A stretch of 64,000 nucleotides of DNA from Mariprofundus aestuarium (GCF_002795805.1 NZ_CP018799.1:2473001-2537000), one strand, 5' to 3'. Numbered from the stretch's first letter, positions 8,931-18,915 are shown. Numbers and translations are program-made. Notes: generated by a model not told the origin, from the sequence alone.

Positions 8931-10142
8931 TCACAGTTCCTTGCGTCGTTTCGCCTGCTTCGGAAGCAGCAGTGAAATCAGTGCCGCGACCAGCACAAAT
9001 CCAGCTGACCACCACAAGCAGCCGCTTAACCCCTGACTCTGGTAGACCCAGCCGGATAACACCGTACCTGCCAGCCGTCCTCCGGCATTAGCCATATAGT
9101 AGAAGCCGACATTCATCGAAACATGCTCACGTTCCGACCATGAGACGATCAGATAGGAGTGAACCGCTGAATTGATAGCAAAAACAATTCCGAACAAGGC
9201 CAGACCAACGACAATCACACTCTGAAGATCCCACTCCTGCCCCATGGCCAGCGCGATGGCTATTGGAACCGCTGCCAGAGTAAAGGCTGTGCCTGCCACC
9301 ATACCTCCATCCGGATTTGATGATGTTACTCTGCGTAGAATGGATGGCGCACTGCCCTGCACAAAGCCGTAGCCGATTACCCACAAAGCAAAGAAGGACC
9401 CCACCTCAGTAAAGCTCCAGCCAAGCTCGGCGTAGAGGAAAACGGGAAGACCAACCACAAACCAGACATCACGTGCCCCGAAAAGGAAAAAGCGGGCCGC
9501 AGATAAGCGGTTCACCTGAGGAGACTTGGAAAAGACCTGCGAGAACTTCGGCTTGGATGAGGATTTGCCCAACTCACCCGGTAACAGACTCCAGGTGATA
9601 ACCAACGCCAGCAGAAGCAGTGCCGAGAGTGCGAAGAGTGCACCGCGGAACTCAAGCCATGCCAACAGCAGCGCACCGATAAAGAAGCCGGCACCTTTCA
9701 GCGCATTCTTCGAGCCAGTCAGGACAGCCACCCAACGGAACAGCTTCTTCTCCGACTTATCAGGTAGGAACAGTTTCACGCCTGCCTTCGCACTCATCTT
9801 GTTCAGATCTTTGGCAATACCTGAAAATGCCTGTGCCGCCATCACATAACCCACCGACAGCCATGCCTCGGGCACGGCAAGTGCCATCAAGGCACCGATC
9901 TGCATGATCATGCCAATATTCATGCAGCGATTCAGACCGATGCGAGCACCTAGCCAGCCGCCAATGAGATTGGTGACAATGCCGAAGAACTCATAGAAGA
10001 GAAACAGCATCGCAATCTCAAGCGGGCTATAACCCAGTTGATGGAAATAGAGCACCACCAGCATGCGTATCGCACCATCGGTAATGGTGAATGCCCAGTA
10101 GCCACCTGTGACGGTCAGGTAATGGCGAAAACCCTGATTCAC
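8931..10142 (-). CDS. arsJ: Organoarsenical efflux MFS transporter ArsJ
   Basis: A 403 aa major facilitator protein with about 12 membrane segments. The N-terminus (YWAFTITDGAIRMLVVLYFH) and the segment AFSGIAKDLNKMSAKAGVK are characteristic of ArsJ. The family exports 1-arseno-3-phosphoglycerate, the unstable product made when GAPDH uses arsenate in place of phosphate; expulsion and breakdown outside give arsenate resistance. Its immediate upstream neighbour is a GAPDH gene, with a gap of 13 bases, which is the diagnostic pairing for this pathway. It is the last gene of the minus-strand ars unit. Confidence 0.93.
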   Translation of the reverse strand: MNQGFRHYLTVTGGYWAFTITDGAIRMLVVLYFHQLGYSPLEIAMLFLFYEFFGIVTNLIGGWLGARIGLNRCMNIGMIMQIGALMALAVPEAWLSVGYVMAAQAFSGIAKDLNKMSAKAGVKLFLPDKSEKKLFRWVAVLTGSKNALKGAGFFIGALLLAWLEFRGALFALSALLLLALVITWSLLPGELGKSSSKPKFSQVFSKSPQVNRLSAARFFLFGARDVWFVVGLPVFLYAELGWSFTEVGSFFALWVIGYGFVQGSAPSILRRVTSSNPDGGMVAGTAFTLAAVPIAIALAMGQEWDLQSVIVVGLALFGIVFAINSAVHSYLIVSWSEREHVSMNVGFYYMANAGGRLAGTVLSGWVYQSQGLSGCLWWSAGFVLVAALISLLLPKQAKRRKEL

Positions 10143-10155
10143 GACAGGGGCCTAA

Positions 10156-11154
10156 TCAAAGTGAGTCAGCCACCTTAGCGGTCAACTCCATCATGCGGTT
10201 CACATATCCCCACTCGTTATCGTACCAGATGTAGAGTTTCACCTGCGTACCATTGATCACCATGGTACTCGGCGCATCAATGATCGATGAACGGGCATCA
10301 TTGGTATAATCAACCGAAACTAGGGGGCGCTCCTCATATCCGAGAATACCTTTCAACGCATTCTCAGATGCCTCTCGAAACAGCTCATTGATCTCTTCGG
10401 CTGTCACCTCACGCTCCACTTCAAGCACAAGGTCGGTCAGTGACGCATTCAACAGCGGCACGCGCACGGCAAGACCGTTCAGTTTGCCTTCAAGTTCCGG
10501 GAAAATTTTCGTAATTGCCTTGGCAGAACCGGTACTGGTCGGAATCAGTGACTGGCCGCAGGAGCGAGCCCGGCGCAGATCCTTATGCCCTCTGTCGACA
10601 ATGGTCTGGGTATTGGTGATATCGTGAATGGTTGTCATGCAGCCGTGTTTGATGCCGACCTTCTCATGCATCACCTTGATCACTGGGGCCAGACAGTTGG
10701 TGGTACATGATGCAGCGGTCAGCAGATGATTCTGCTCAGGATCATAAAGGTGATCGTTAATACCATATACGATATTCAGTGCGCCATCGACCGGTGCCGC
10801 AACAATAACCTTCTTCACACCCTGATCGAAATAGGCCTGCAACTCTTCCACCTTGCGAAACTTGCCAGTTGCCTCAATAACGATATCACAACCCGACCAG
10901 TCGGTTTCTCCAATCGCCTGGTTGCCTGAGTGAGCAATCTGCCTCCCATCAATCAGCATGGTTTCGCCATCAGCCTCGCAATCATAAGGCCATGTACCAT
11001 GCACTGAATCGAATTTCAGCAGGTGGGCGGAACACTCGGCGCCACAAGCAGTTTCGTTGACCTGCACAATGTCAAAACCCTGCATCTGCCAACCGGCCCT
11101 GAGTCCCAGGCGCCCCATGCGTCCAAGTCCGTTAATGCCAACTTTTATTGTCAT
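10156..11154 (-). CDS. Glyceraldehyde-3-phosphate dehydrogenase of the arsenate-resistance type
   Basis: A 332 aa GAPDH with the N-terminal NAD-binding motif [18 protein letters not shown], the catalytic SCTTNC motif around residue 150 and the C-terminal WYDNEWGY. Position between acr3 and arsJ indicates that it forms 1-arseno-3-phosphoglycerate from arsenate for ArsJ to export, rather than serving central glycolysis. I chose the ATG at 11154, giving MTIKVGING with AAGGAAA upstream. An upstream ATG at 11190 is in frame and would overlap the end of acr3, adding 12 residues of no family character. Confidence 0.92.
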   Translation of the reverse strand: MTIKVGINGLGRMGRLGLRAGWQMQGFDIVQVNETACGAECSAHLLKFDSVHGTWPYDCEADGETMLIDGRQIAHSGNQAIGETDWSGCDIVIEATGKFRKVEELQAYFDQGVKKVIVAAPVDGALNIVYGINDHLYDPEQNHLLTAASCTTNCLAPVIKVMHEKVGIKHGCMTTIHDITNTQTIVDRGHKDLRRARSCGQSLIPTSTGSAKAITKIFPELEGKLNGLAVRVPLLNASLTDLVLEVEREVTAEEINELFREASENALKGILGYEERPLVSVDYTNDARSSIIDAPSTMVINGTQVKLYIWYDNEWGYVNRMMELTAKVADSL

Positions 11155-11167
11155 TTCAGTTTCCTTT

Positions 11168-12208
11168 TTATTTTGTAATCGGCCGTTCATACCAGCCTCT
11201 GCTGCGATTCACGATTGAGACCAGTGTTAACATCACCGGCACCTCAACCAGTACCCCAACAACAGTCGCCAATGCAGCTCCGGATTCAAAACCAAACAGT
11301 GCAATTGCCGTTGCTACTGCCAGTTCGAAAAAGTTAGAGGCACCAATCAATGCTGATGGCGCTGCAATATTATGACGTACTCCAAGCCTGCGGTTCAACA
11401 GATAGGCAAAGCTGAAAGTTGCATAGACTTGAATCACAATAGGCACAGCCAGAATGGCAATCACCAGCGGTTGTTGTAGAATTTCCTTTCCCTGAAAAGC
11501 GAAGAGCAGCACCACGGTAAGAAGTAACGCAGCCATGGACAGAGGGTCCAGGCGCTGCAAAACAACATCAAGCACTCCCCGCTTAAGAAGCTGCATTCTC
11601 CAGATATATGCCACCATCACCGGAACTACAATGTAGAGTAAAACTGAAAGTAACAAGGTATCCCAGGGAACAGTTACCGAAGCAACCCCAAGTAGCAACG
11701 CAACGATAGGGGCGAAGGCAAAGACCATTACCACATCATTGAGCGCCACTTGAGAAAGTGTGAATTGGGCATCTCCATGGGTCAATTTCGACCAGACAAA
11801 CACCATTGCCGTACACGGTGCTGCGGATAAAATCACTAAACCCGCGAAATAATCGTCCAACATCTGCGCATCAAGAAAAGAAGAAAATAGATGATAAATA
11901 GAGATGTATCCCAGCAGGGCCATGAAAAATGGCTTGAACAACCAGTTAATGCCAAGGGTAACTGCAATGCCGCGCCGGTGATCCCATACCTTATGCAGTG
12001 ATGAATAATCGATCTTGAGCAGCATCGGCAGAATCATGGCCCAGATCAGGATTGCTACCGGCAGATTGATATGAGCAACTTCCATTACACCCAGAATCTG
12101 GAACAGGCCTGGAAAAAATGAACCCAGAATAATGCCGACAACAATAGAGAGAAACACCCAGAGCGTTAGATAGCGCGCAAACAGCCCCATAGATTTTGAA
12201 TCAGACAT
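11168..12208 (-). CDS. acr3: ACR3-family arsenite efflux transporter
   Basis: A 346 aa inner-membrane carrier of about ten segments that exports arsenite, As(III), coupled to proton uptake. The hallmark motif [11 protein letters not shown], with the essential cysteine, lies near residue 130, followed by [12 protein letters not shown]. These separate ACR3 from the unrelated ArsB. An AGGAGTT ribosome site lies three bases before the ATG. A promoter with an embedded inverted repeat sits directly upstream (12229-12256), so acr3-GAPDH-arsJ may also be transcribed independently of arsR. It ends 13 bases before the GAPDH start. Confidence 0.95.
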   Translation of the reverse strand: MSDSKSMGLFARYLTLWVFLSIVVGIILGSFFPGLFQILGVMEVAHINLPVAILIWAMILPMLLKIDYSSLHKVWDHRRGIAVTLGINWLFKPFFMALLGYISIYHLFSSFLDAQMLDDYFAGLVILSAAPCTAMVFVWSKLTHGDAQFTLSQVALNDVVMVFAFAPIVALLLGVASVTVPWDTLLLSVLLYIVVPVMVAYIWRMQLLKRGVLDVVLQRLDPLSMAALLLTVVLLFAFQGKEILQQPLVIAILAVPIVIQVYATFSFAYLLNRRLGVRHNIAAPSALIGASNFFELAVATAIALFGFESGAALATVVGVLVEVPVMLTLVSIVNRSRGWYERPITK

Positions 12209-12228
12209 AATAACTCCTGAACAGGAAT

Positions 12229-12256
12229 ATGATATCCGCTTATCCGGATATGTAAA
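12229..12256 (-). promoter_or_regulatory. Internal ars promoter with inverted-repeat operator
   Basis: Read on the minus strand, a TTTACA -35 (12251-12256) and a TATCAT -10 (12229-12234) are separated by 16 bases. The inverted repeat ATATCCG - 6 bases - CGGATAT (12232-12251) occupies the spacer and touches both hexamers. A dyad placed like this is what one expects of an ArsR-type repressor site that blocks RNA polymerase. Binding by the ArsR encoded just upstream is inferred. Confidence 0.6.
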
Positions 12257-12264
12257 TCACAATG

Positions 12265-12483
12265 CTAGGTAGACTTACAGCAGCCAGCCCCCTGCTGAAT
12301 GGGAGAACATGGCACATCACCGTAAGAACAGAATACGCAGCAGTCTCCCAGCTTGGCTCTTAACAGGGCATGGCACTGCTTACATTCATAAAACCACTGG
12401 CACGCAGACATACGCTCTTCACAGCAAAAGCCACAGGAGGGGCAGGTGATGGTGGAGGTAAGCTTCAGCTTATTGTCTATCAC
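12265..12483 (-). CDS. GDCCVxC-domain cysteine-rich small protein
   Basis: A 72 aa protein with 13 cysteines. It contains CPSCGFCCEE near the start, CQWFYECKQCH in the middle, the signature GDCCVFCSYGDVPCSPIQ and a terminal GCCKS. I recognise the GDCCVxC family, small proteins often found beside arsenic or mercury genes; some relatives carry selenocysteine in this motif. Here all positions are encoded as ordinary cysteine. The role is unproven; metal(loid) binding or delivery is a reasonable inference from the cysteines and from the position between arsR and acr3. Confidence 0.78.
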   Translation of the reverse strand: MIDNKLKLTSTITCPSCGFCCEERMSACQWFYECKQCHALLRAKLGDCCVFCSYGDVPCSPIQQGAGCCKST

Positions 12484-12490
12484 CTTAAAT

Positions 12491-12808
12491 TCAGCAGGAG
12501 CATGATCTATTCAGCCGCTCTGCATCCTGCAGCAGCAGGACTTCGGTCAAACTGGAGCGCGTCAGCAGGGTGATCAGTTCGGTGGGTGTATCATCCATCA
12601 GTTGGTAGTACATCCATTTGCCATCTCGCCGTGCACTTATCAGCCCAGCCTGGCGCAAGACTCCCAGATGGCGTGAAACCGTACTCTGCGGAAGCAACAG
12701 CGCTTCAGTCAGATGACAGACGCACTGCTCCCCTGATGTGGCAAGCAGCGAAACCAGACGTAAACGCACAGGTTCACCCAGCGCCTTGAATATCTGATTC
12801 AAGCGCAT
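12491..12808 (-). CDS. arsR: ArsR-family transcriptional repressor
   Basis: A 105 aa winged-helix protein. The helix before the recognition element carries the metal-binding signature QCVCHL (ELCVCDL in E. coli ArsR), followed by LPQSTVSRHLGVLRQAGLISARRDGKW, the helix-turn-helix and wing. An extra cysteine pair (CSC) ends the protein. ArsR repressors leave DNA when As(III) binds. It is the first gene of the ars unit, seven bases before the GDCCVxC gene. Its own promoter is not obvious; a TAAAAT hexamer lies near 12840 on the minus strand. Confidence 0.93.
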   Translation of the reverse strand: MRLNQIFKALGEPVRLRLVSLLATSGEQCVCHLTEALLLPQSTVSRHLGVLRQAGLISARRDGKWMYYQLMDDTPTELITLLTRSSLTEVLLLQDAERLNRSCSC

Positions 12809-12850
12809 CAGCAGTTTTTAAAATAAAAGATTTCTAGCATTTTACAGCGA

Positions 12851-13318
12851 TCACTCCTGCACATCCCCAACCAGTCCGTGTGGCATCGCAACCAGCACAG
12901 AACAGGAGGCATGGCGAACAACGCGCTCAGCAGTAGAACCGAGTAGCATATGCTCCAGCACTCCTTGACGGCCATGGCGGCCAACCACGATCAGGTCGGC
13001 AGAAAGTCTCTCGGCAATATCGCAGATCGCCCGTGCCGGGTCGCTCACCGCATCTTCCAGGTGTGTAGTGATGGGAAGATCAACGCTTCCAGCCTGTTCG
13101 ACAAGCCGTTTGGTCGCACCTTCATGCTGTGCTTTACTGATCTCATCCAGTGGAGAGATCGAAACCATGTCTGTTTCAAAGTAGAGGGAGGGGTCAATCA
13201 CGTGCAGCAGATGCACCTCTGCATCAAACTGCTTTGCCAGCACACATGCGCGCCTGAGCGCTTCGCTGGACTGCTCCGAAAAATCGGTCGGCACAACTAT
13301 CGTTCCATTATTGATCAT
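12851..13318 (-). CDS. Universal stress protein, UspA family
   Basis: A 155 aa single-domain UspA protein: VVPTDFSEQSSEAL at the N-terminus, and the ATP-binding pattern GRHGRQG followed after nine residues by GST (residues 115-131), which places it in the nucleotide-binding branch. Such proteins modulate stress survival; no specific partner is visible. It lies 42 bases upstream of arsR on the same strand, so readthrough into the ars unit is possible, but no arsenic link is known for the family. Confidence 0.9.
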   Translation of the reverse strand: MINNGTIVVPTDFSEQSSEALRRACVLAKQFDAEVHLLHVIDPSLYFETDMVSISPLDEISKAQHEGATKRLVEQAGSVDLPITTHLEDAVSDPARAICDIAERLSADLIVVGRHGRQGVLEHMLLGSTAERVVRHASCSVLVAMPHGLVGDVQE

Positions 13319-13388
13319 GACTTCCCTCCTGCATGGGTGGATAACCTATTGATAGCACGTTTATGATCAATTGACTATGGCCTCAAAG

Positions 13389-13418
13389 GATAAAGGGAGG
13401 CAAAAGCCTCCCTTTATC
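13389..13418 (-). terminator. Hairpin terminator after argG
   Basis: A perfect 13-bp stem (13389-13401 with 13406-13418) and a four-base loop lie 22 bases after the argG stop. The arm that would follow the loop ends in CTTTATC and is followed by CTTTG rather than a long T-run. It sits between argG and the universal stress gene and is the only strong fold there. Confidence 0.6.
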
Positions 13419-13440
13419 ACCCATTTACATCGGACTCTAT

Positions 13441-14661
13441 TTACTTGCGAGCCAGCGCGCTCATACGCAGGCGCAGTGCATTAAGCTTGATAAAACCGCC
13501 CGCATCCTTCTGGTCGTAGGCACCCTGATCATCTTCAAAGGTGCAGAGGCGCTCATCAAACATAGACTGCTCAGAGCGACGACCCACCACGATGGCATTG
13601 CCCTTGTAGAGTTTCAGATGCACATCACCGTTAACAAAGACCTGCGTGTAGTCGATGGCCTGCTGCAGCATTTCGCGCTCGGCTGCAAACCAGTAACCGT
13701 TGTAGACCATCTTGGCATAACGCGGCATCAGCTCATCTTTCAGGTGCGCTGCTTCACGGTCCAGCGTGATTGACTCAATGGCACGATGTGCCTTAAGCAT
13801 AATAGTGCCACCCGGCGTCTCGTAGCAGCCGCGTGACTTCATGCCAACATAGCGGTTTTCAACAATATCAATACGGCCAATACCGTGCTTGCCACCCAGG
13901 CGGTTAAGCTCGGTCAATACCTGCGCAGGGGTCATCGCAACACCATTAATCGCCACGATATCGCCAGATTTATATTTCAGTTCGATATATTCAGGGATAT
14001 CTGGTGCTGCTTCAGGGGATACACTCCAGCGCCACATGGATTCGGATGGCTCAGTCCATGGATCCTCAAGGTCGTATCCCTCATAGGAGATATGCAGCAG
14101 GTTGGCATCCATTGAGTATGGCGACTTGGAACCTTCGCGCTTACGCTCAACCGGAATACCGTGTTTTTCAGCATAATTGAGCATATCTTCACGTGACACC
14201 AGATCCCATTCGCGCCAAGGTGCAATCACCTTCACATCAGGCTTCAGGGCATAAAAACCAAACTCGAAACGCACCTGATCGTTACCCTTGCCGGTTGCAC
14301 CATGCGATACCGCATCGGCACCTTCAGCATTAGCGATCTCAATCATACGCTTGGCGATCAGCGGACGTGCGATAGAGGTGCCCAGCAGGTATTCGCCTTC
14401 GTAGATGGCGTTGGCACGAAACATCGGGAAGACATAATCGCGCACAAACTCTTCGCGCATATCCTCGATATAGATCGATTTCACACCACCGGCAACCGCC
14501 TTGGCGCGCGCATCCTCAACCTCGTCACCCTGTCCGAGATCAGCGGTGAAGGTCACCACCTCACAATCGTAGGTGTCCTCCAGCCACTTCAGGATAATAG
14601 AGGTATCCAAACCTCCAGAGTAAGCAAGTACAGCCTTCTTTACATCGGAATGCGACATCAT
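13441..14661 (-). CDS. argG: Argininosuccinate synthase
   Basis: Condenses citrulline and aspartate with ATP to give argininosuccinate, the seventh step of arginine synthesis. The 406 aa length is typical of the long type. The PP-loop ATP motif AYSGGLDTS is at residues 13-21, with [15 protein letters not shown] around residue 120 and [13 protein letters not shown] around 180. Two adjacent ATG codons (14661, 14658) are possible starts, with TGAGGG upstream. It lies 128 bases downstream of argF on the same strand. Confidence 0.96.
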   Translation of the reverse strand: MMSHSDVKKAVLAYSGGLDTSIILKWLEDTYDCEVVTFTADLGQGDEVEDARAKAVAGGVKSIYIEDMREEFVRDYVFPMFRANAIYEGEYLLGTSIARPLIAKRMIEIANAEGADAVSHGATGKGNDQVRFEFGFYALKPDVKVIAPWREWDLVSREDMLNYAEKHGIPVERKREGSKSPYSMDANLLHISYEGYDLEDPWTEPSESMWRWSVSPEAAPDIPEYIELKYKSGDIVAINGVAMTPAQVLTELNRLGGKHGIGRIDIVENRYVGMKSRGCYETPGGTIMLKAHRAIESITLDREAAHLKDELMPRYAKMVYNGYWFAAEREMLQQAIDYTQVFVNGDVHLKLYKGNAIVVGRRSEQSMFDERLCTFEDDQGAYDQKDAGGFIKLNALRLRMSALARK

Positions 14662-14789
14662 CGAGCCCTCAACATAGTTTTGAAATTAGGGTTACCCTGA
14701 ATAAGCCAAGGCTCCCACGGACGCCATTTCGGCGAATCGGCCGCGCAGACTACACCCGCCTTTAGTTGCGCGCCATCAGGTGAATCTGA

Positions 14790-15704
14790 TTACCCCTGAC
14801 CAGACAGCAGGAAATCAAGCAACCCCTTCTGCGCATGCAGGCGATTCTCAGCCTCGGCCCAAACCACTGACTGCGGCCCGTCAATCACCGAGGCCGTAAC
14901 CTCTTCCCCACGATGGGCGGGCAGACAGTGCATAAACAGCGCATCAGGATTGGCATGCGCCATGACGCGATCATTCACCTGGAAGCCTGCGAAAGCCTTT
15001 TCACGCTCAAGCTGTTCATCCTCCTGACCCATTGATGCCCAGACATCAGTAGTAACAAGATCAGCGCCATCGACTGCTTCAATAGGGTCGTTGGTGAGTG
15101 AAACATCGGCGCCCAGCGCAGTTGCTGCAGCCAACAGCTTCTCATCAGGTCTATAGCCCTCGGGACTTGCGATTTTCAGTTTATAGCCGAAAGAGACTGC
15201 TCCGTTGACCCATGAGTGTGCCATATTATTGCCGTCTCCGATCCAGGCCACGGTCTTGCCCTCAATAGGGCCACGATGTTCCTCATAGGTGAACACATCG
15301 GCGAGAATCTGGCATGGGTGGGTAAGGTCTGTCAGGCCATTGATGACCGGCACAGCTGAATACTCTGCAAACTTCTGTACTATATCATGACCAAAGGTTC
15401 TAATCATAACGCAATCCACCATGCTTGAGAGCACGCGTGCCGAATCCTCAATCGGTTCGCCACGACCAAGCTGCGTGGTGCCGGAGTGCAGGAATAGCGC
15501 ATGGCCACCCAACTGGAACATGCCGGTCTCGAAGGAGACCCGCGTACGGGTGCTCGCCTTGTCAAAGATCATGCCCAGCGTCTTGCCTTCCAGTGAGCGG
15601 GTTGCCTTGCCCTCTTTGAGTTTGCGCTTGATCTTGGCAGCACGTTTAAGGATATACCGGGCCTCTTCTGAAGTGACGTCGAGCAGTGTCAGAAAATGTC
15701 TCAT
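14790..15704 (-). CDS. argF: Ornithine carbamoyltransferase
   Basis: Transfers the carbamoyl group to ornithine, giving citrulline. The 304 aa protein has the carbamoyl-phosphate motif STRTRVSFE near residue 53, HPCQILAD around 130 and the ornithine-binding FMHCLPAHRGEEV around 255-270, which together exclude aspartate transcarbamoylase. Its ATG overlaps the argD stop by four bases, so translation is probably coupled. With argG downstream it completes a three-gene arginine cluster. Confidence 0.96.
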   Translation of the reverse strand: MRHFLTLLDVTSEEARYILKRAAKIKRKLKEGKATRSLEGKTLGMIFDKASTRTRVSFETGMFQLGGHALFLHSGTTQLGRGEPIEDSARVLSSMVDCVMIRTFGHDIVQKFAEYSAVPVINGLTDLTHPCQILADVFTYEEHRGPIEGKTVAWIGDGNNMAHSWVNGAVSFGYKLKIASPEGYRPDEKLLAAATALGADVSLTNDPIEAVDGADLVTTDVWASMGQEDEQLEREKAFAGFQVNDRVMAHANPDALFMHCLPAHRGEEVTASVIDGPQSVVWAEAENRLHAQKGLLDFLLSGQG

Positions 15705-16861
15705 TGGGCGTTCTCCATAACTGTAATCAGCGTAACCAGCGCCTCATCCACTTCCGCTTCGGTAACATTAAGCGGCGGCAGTAGCCGTAGCACATTGGGG
15801 CCTGCTGCAAGAACAAGCAACCCGCGCTCGCGCGCACCGGCAATAAACGGCGCCGATTCAACAGACAACTCAACCCCGATCAGAAGCCCCTGGCCGCGCA
15901 CCTCACGAATGACAGGAAAGCGCGGTTGCAGTGCTTTCAGCCCCTGCATCAACTGCTCGCCGCGTGCATTCACATTCTCCAGTAGAGACTCCTCCTCCAG
16001 CACATCCAGCACGGTCAGTGCCGCTGTGCAGGAGAGCGGATTGCCGCCAAAGGTAGAGCCATGCGTTCCCGGCCCGAATGAGGCCGCTGCAGCATCCGTA
16101 GCCAGCATCGCACCAATCGGTACGCCGCCGCCAAGCCCCTTGGCCAGCGTCAGGATATCAGGTTTGATTCCAGCCTGTTCGAACGCAAACATCGTGCCGC
16201 ACCGGCCAATACCGGTCTGGACCTCGTCGAGCATCAGCAGGATACCGTGCTCGTCACACAGCTTGCGAACAGCCTGCAGATAGGCCGCATCAGCAATATT
16301 AACGCCGCCTTCACCCTGCAGAGGTTCAAGCAAAATGGCTGCCGTCTGGGAGCTTATGACCTCTTTCAGAGCATCCAGATCATTCAGTGGCACATGGACA
16401 AACCCCGCCGGCAGCGGATCGAAGCCGATCTTCACCTTATCCTGACCGGTTGCGGTAAGGGTGGAGAGCAACCGCCCATGAAATGACTGCGTTGCCGTAA
16501 TGACAGTGCGTCGAGTTGAGCCCTGATCATGGAAATATTTACGCGCCAGCTTGATTGCCGCCTCATTTGCCTCAGCACCCGAGTTGCAGAAAAAGGCCGC
16601 ATCCAGTCCCGATGCTCGGCATAGTTTTTCAGCCAGCTGCTTCTGTTTTGGAATATGGAAAAGATTGGAGCAGTGCAGCATGGTGGCAGCCTGCGCGCTC
16701 AAAGCCTCAGTCATCTTGGGATGGGCATGGCCAAGCGTATCCACGGCAATTCCGGAAATAAAATCGAGGTAACAGTTGCCTGCATCATCCCAGACGCGGG
16801 CTCCTTCGCCGCGCACCAGCGTGAGCGGAAACCGAGCATAGGTGTTCATGACAGCATTCAT
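15701..16861 (-). CDS. argD: Acetylornithine aminotransferase
   Basis: A PLP-dependent class III aminotransferase of 386 aa that makes N-acetylornithine from the semialdehyde; ArgD enzymes often also act in lysine synthesis. It shows FISGIAVDTLGHAHPK near residue 35, FCNSGAEANEAAIKLAR near 90, LMLDEVQTGIGR near 215 and the PLP lysine in LTLAKGLGGGVPIGAM near 245. It is first in the argD-argF pair and divergent from trpF; the 143 bases between them carry both promoters. Confidence 0.95.
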   Translation of the reverse strand: MNAVMNTYARFPLTLVRGEGARVWDDAGNCYLDFISGIAVDTLGHAHPKMTEALSAQAATMLHCSNLFHIPKQKQLAEKLCRASGLDAAFFCNSGAEANEAAIKLARKYFHDQGSTRRTVITATQSFHGRLLSTLTATGQDKVKIGFDPLPAGFVHVPLNDLDALKEVISSQTAAILLEPLQGEGGVNIADAAYLQAVRKLCDEHGILLMLDEVQTGIGRCGTMFAFEQAGIKPDILTLAKGLGGGVPIGAMLATDAAAASFGPGTHGSTFGGNPLSCTAALTVLDVLEEESLLENVNARGEQLMQGLKALQPRFPVIREVRGQGLLIGVELSVESAPFIAGARERGLLVLAAGPNVLRLLPPLNVTEAEVDEALVTLITVMENAQ

Positions 16862-17004
16862 GCGGCATAGGTTACGTCAGATGAAGCCATTTCGCACCCA
16901 TTTCGCACAAAAAAGCACTTAACGGCGATGGTTTCGGCTCTTTTCTTCAAGCCCTGCCACACCGCAATGATGGAAAGACCATGCATTCCGGTTATGATAG
17001 CGCC

Positions 17005-17640
17005 ATGAGTACGCGTACGTCACAGCTTCGCACCCGCATTAAGGTATGCGGCATTACCCGCCTTGAGGATGCGCTGGCCGCTTCAGCACTCGGTGTCGAT
17101 GCGGTCGGATTTGTCTTTTACCCCAAATCGCCGCGCTATATCGAGCCTGCCAAGGCTGCCGCCATTATTCGCCAATTGCCCCCTTTCGTCTCTGCGGTCG
17201 GACTATTCGTCAATCCAAGCCAGAGCTTCATTGCCGAGGTGCTGCACACCGTGCCGCTTGGCGTCATCCAGCTGCACGGCGATGAGTCGCCGGAGTTCTG
17301 TCAGGCTCAGCGCCGCAGGGTATTGAAAGCGATCCCGGTATCGGACGCTGATGATCTGAAGCGGGCTGCAGCCTACAACTGCCCGCTTCTTCTCGATGCC
17401 AAGGCCCCCGCCGGAGTCTATGGCGGCACCGGCAGGTCGTTTGACTGGTCGCTGCTTCATGGTTTTAAGCACAAATACCCGCTGACACTGGCTGGCGGGC
17501 TGAATATCGACAATGTGTCTGAATCACTCGCCGTTCGCCAATGGTTTGCACTGGATGTATCCTCCGGCGTTGAGATGTCGCCAGGCATCAAAGATGCTGA
17601 AAAAATGCGCGCCTTCGTCGCGGCCGTAAACAACCGCTAA
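17005..17640 (+). CDS. trpF: Phosphoribosylanthranilate isomerase
   Basis: Catalyses the Amadori rearrangement in tryptophan synthesis. It is a TIM barrel with KVCGITRLEDA at the start, GFVFYPKSPRY around residue 40, VIQLHGDE and the C-terminal ALDVSSGVEMSPGIKD. I chose the ATG at 17005 (211 aa). An in-frame ATG at 16981 has a GGAAAG upstream and would add eight residues, but a TATGAT hexamer at 16993-16998 suggests that transcription starts near there. It is the first gene of the trpFBA-accD-folC run, 15 bases before trpB. Confidence 0.93.
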   Translation: MSTRTSQLRTRIKVCGITRLEDALAASALGVDAVGFVFYPKSPRYIEPAKAAAIIRQLPPFVSAVGLFVNPSQSFIAEVLHTVPLGVIQLHGDESPEFCQAQRRRVLKAIPVSDADDLKRAAAYNCPLLLDAKAPAGVYGGTGRSFDWSLLHGFKHKYPLTLAGGLNIDNVSESLAVRQWFALDVSSGVEMSPGIKDAEKMRAFVAAVNNR

Positions 17641-17655
17641 CCCCAAGGAGAGCTT

Positions 17656-18915
17656 GTGAGCTTGTCAGATCAGAACCCGGATCTAGCCTCGATCTATAAT
17701 CTGGAAATTAAACATGCACCGGATGCAGGTGGCCATTTTGGACGTTTTGGCGGTCGTTTTGCCGCTGAAACCCTGATGCAGCCACTGCAGGAGATTGAAG
17801 ATGCCTTCTTTGAGGCCTGGGCTGATCCTGACTTCCACAAGGAACGATTCGACCTGCTGAAGAACTATGTCGGTCGCGCCACCCCGCTCTATCACGCCAA
17901 ACATCTCTCCAGGGAGGTTGGAGGCGCCCAGATCTACCTCAAGCGTGAAGACCTCAACCACACTGGTGCCCACAAGGTTAACAACACCATCGGCCAGGCG
18001 CTGCTCGCCAGACGCATGGGCAAAAAGAAGGTTATTGCAGAGACTGGAGCAGGCCAGCACGGCGTAGCCACAGCAACCGTTGCCGCAATGTTCAACATGG
18101 AGTGCAACATCTACATGGGGCGTGAGGATATCCGGCGTCAGGCCCCGAATGTATTCCGCATGAAGCTGCTCGGCGCCAATGTAATTCCGGTCGATTCGGG
18201 CTCAGCCACGTTGAAGGATGCAGTAAATGAAGCTCTTAGAGTCTGGGTGGCCTCATGCGAGGACACCTACTACATCTTCGGCACCGCCGCAGGCCCACAC
18301 CCTTTCCCGCTGATGGTACGCCAGTTCCATGTCGTGATTGGCCAGGAGGCGCGTGCCCAGTGTATCGATCAGACAGGTCGCCTGCCCGATGTCGCAGTGG
18401 CCTGTGTTGGTGGCGGCTCCAATGCCATAGGCCTGCTTCACCCCTTCTATGACGATGCCGATGTCAGGCTGGTTGCTGTTGAAGCGGGCGGCTACGGACT
18501 CGATGGAGACCAGCATGCCGCGGCACTTGCCGCAGGAAAACCCGGCATCATCCACGGCAGCCTCAGTTACCTGCTTGAGGATGAAGAGGGTCAGGTAAAA
18601 GGTACGCACAGTATCTCTGCCGGGCTCGATTATCCCGGTGTCGGCCCGGAACTTGCCGACATGATGGAGGCCGGACGCCTTGATCTCGATTCTGCCACCG
18701 ACGCTCAGGCGCTGGAGGCTTTCAAAACACTGACCCGCTCCGAGGGCATCATTCCTGCCCTGGAGTCCAGCCACGCACTGGCGGCAGGCATGCGCATTGC
18801 TGCTGAGATGAGTCCGGATCAGACCGTGCTGATCAATCTTTCTGGTCGTGGAGATAAGGATATGGGTACCGTATTCGAACTGCTTGGCGATGAGATTGAA
18901 GGAGAGCGGGCATGA
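17656..18915 (+). CDS. trpB: Tryptophan synthase beta chain
   Basis: Joins indole and serine to give tryptophan. The 419 aa PLP enzyme shows the lysine motif HTGAHKVNN around residue 100, ETGAGQHG after it, VGGGSNAIG around 250 and SGRGDKD near the C-terminus. The N-terminal [16 protein letters not shown] motif is intact. The start is the GTG at 17656 with AAGGAG upstream. Its end overlaps trpA by four bases, as is usual for genes whose products form the alpha2beta2 complex. Confidence 0.97.
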   Translation: MSLSDQNPDLASIYNLEIKHAPDAGGHFGRFGGRFAAETLMQPLQEIEDAFFEAWADPDFHKERFDLLKNYVGRATPLYHAKHLSREVGGAQIYLKREDLNHTGAHKVNNTIGQALLARRMGKKKVIAETGAGQHGVATATVAAMFNMECNIYMGREDIRRQAPNVFRMKLLGANVIPVDSGSATLKDAVNEALRVWVASCEDTYYIFGTAAGPHPFPLMVRQFHVVIGQEARAQCIDQTGRLPDVAVACVGGGSNAIGLLHPFYDDADVRLVAVEAGGYGLDGDQHAAALAAGKPGIIHGSLSYLLEDEEGQVKGTHSISAGLDYPGVGPELADMMEAGRLDLDSATDAQALEAFKTLTRSEGIIPALESSHALAAGMRIAAEMSPDQTVLINLSGRGDKDMGTVFELLGDEIEGERA

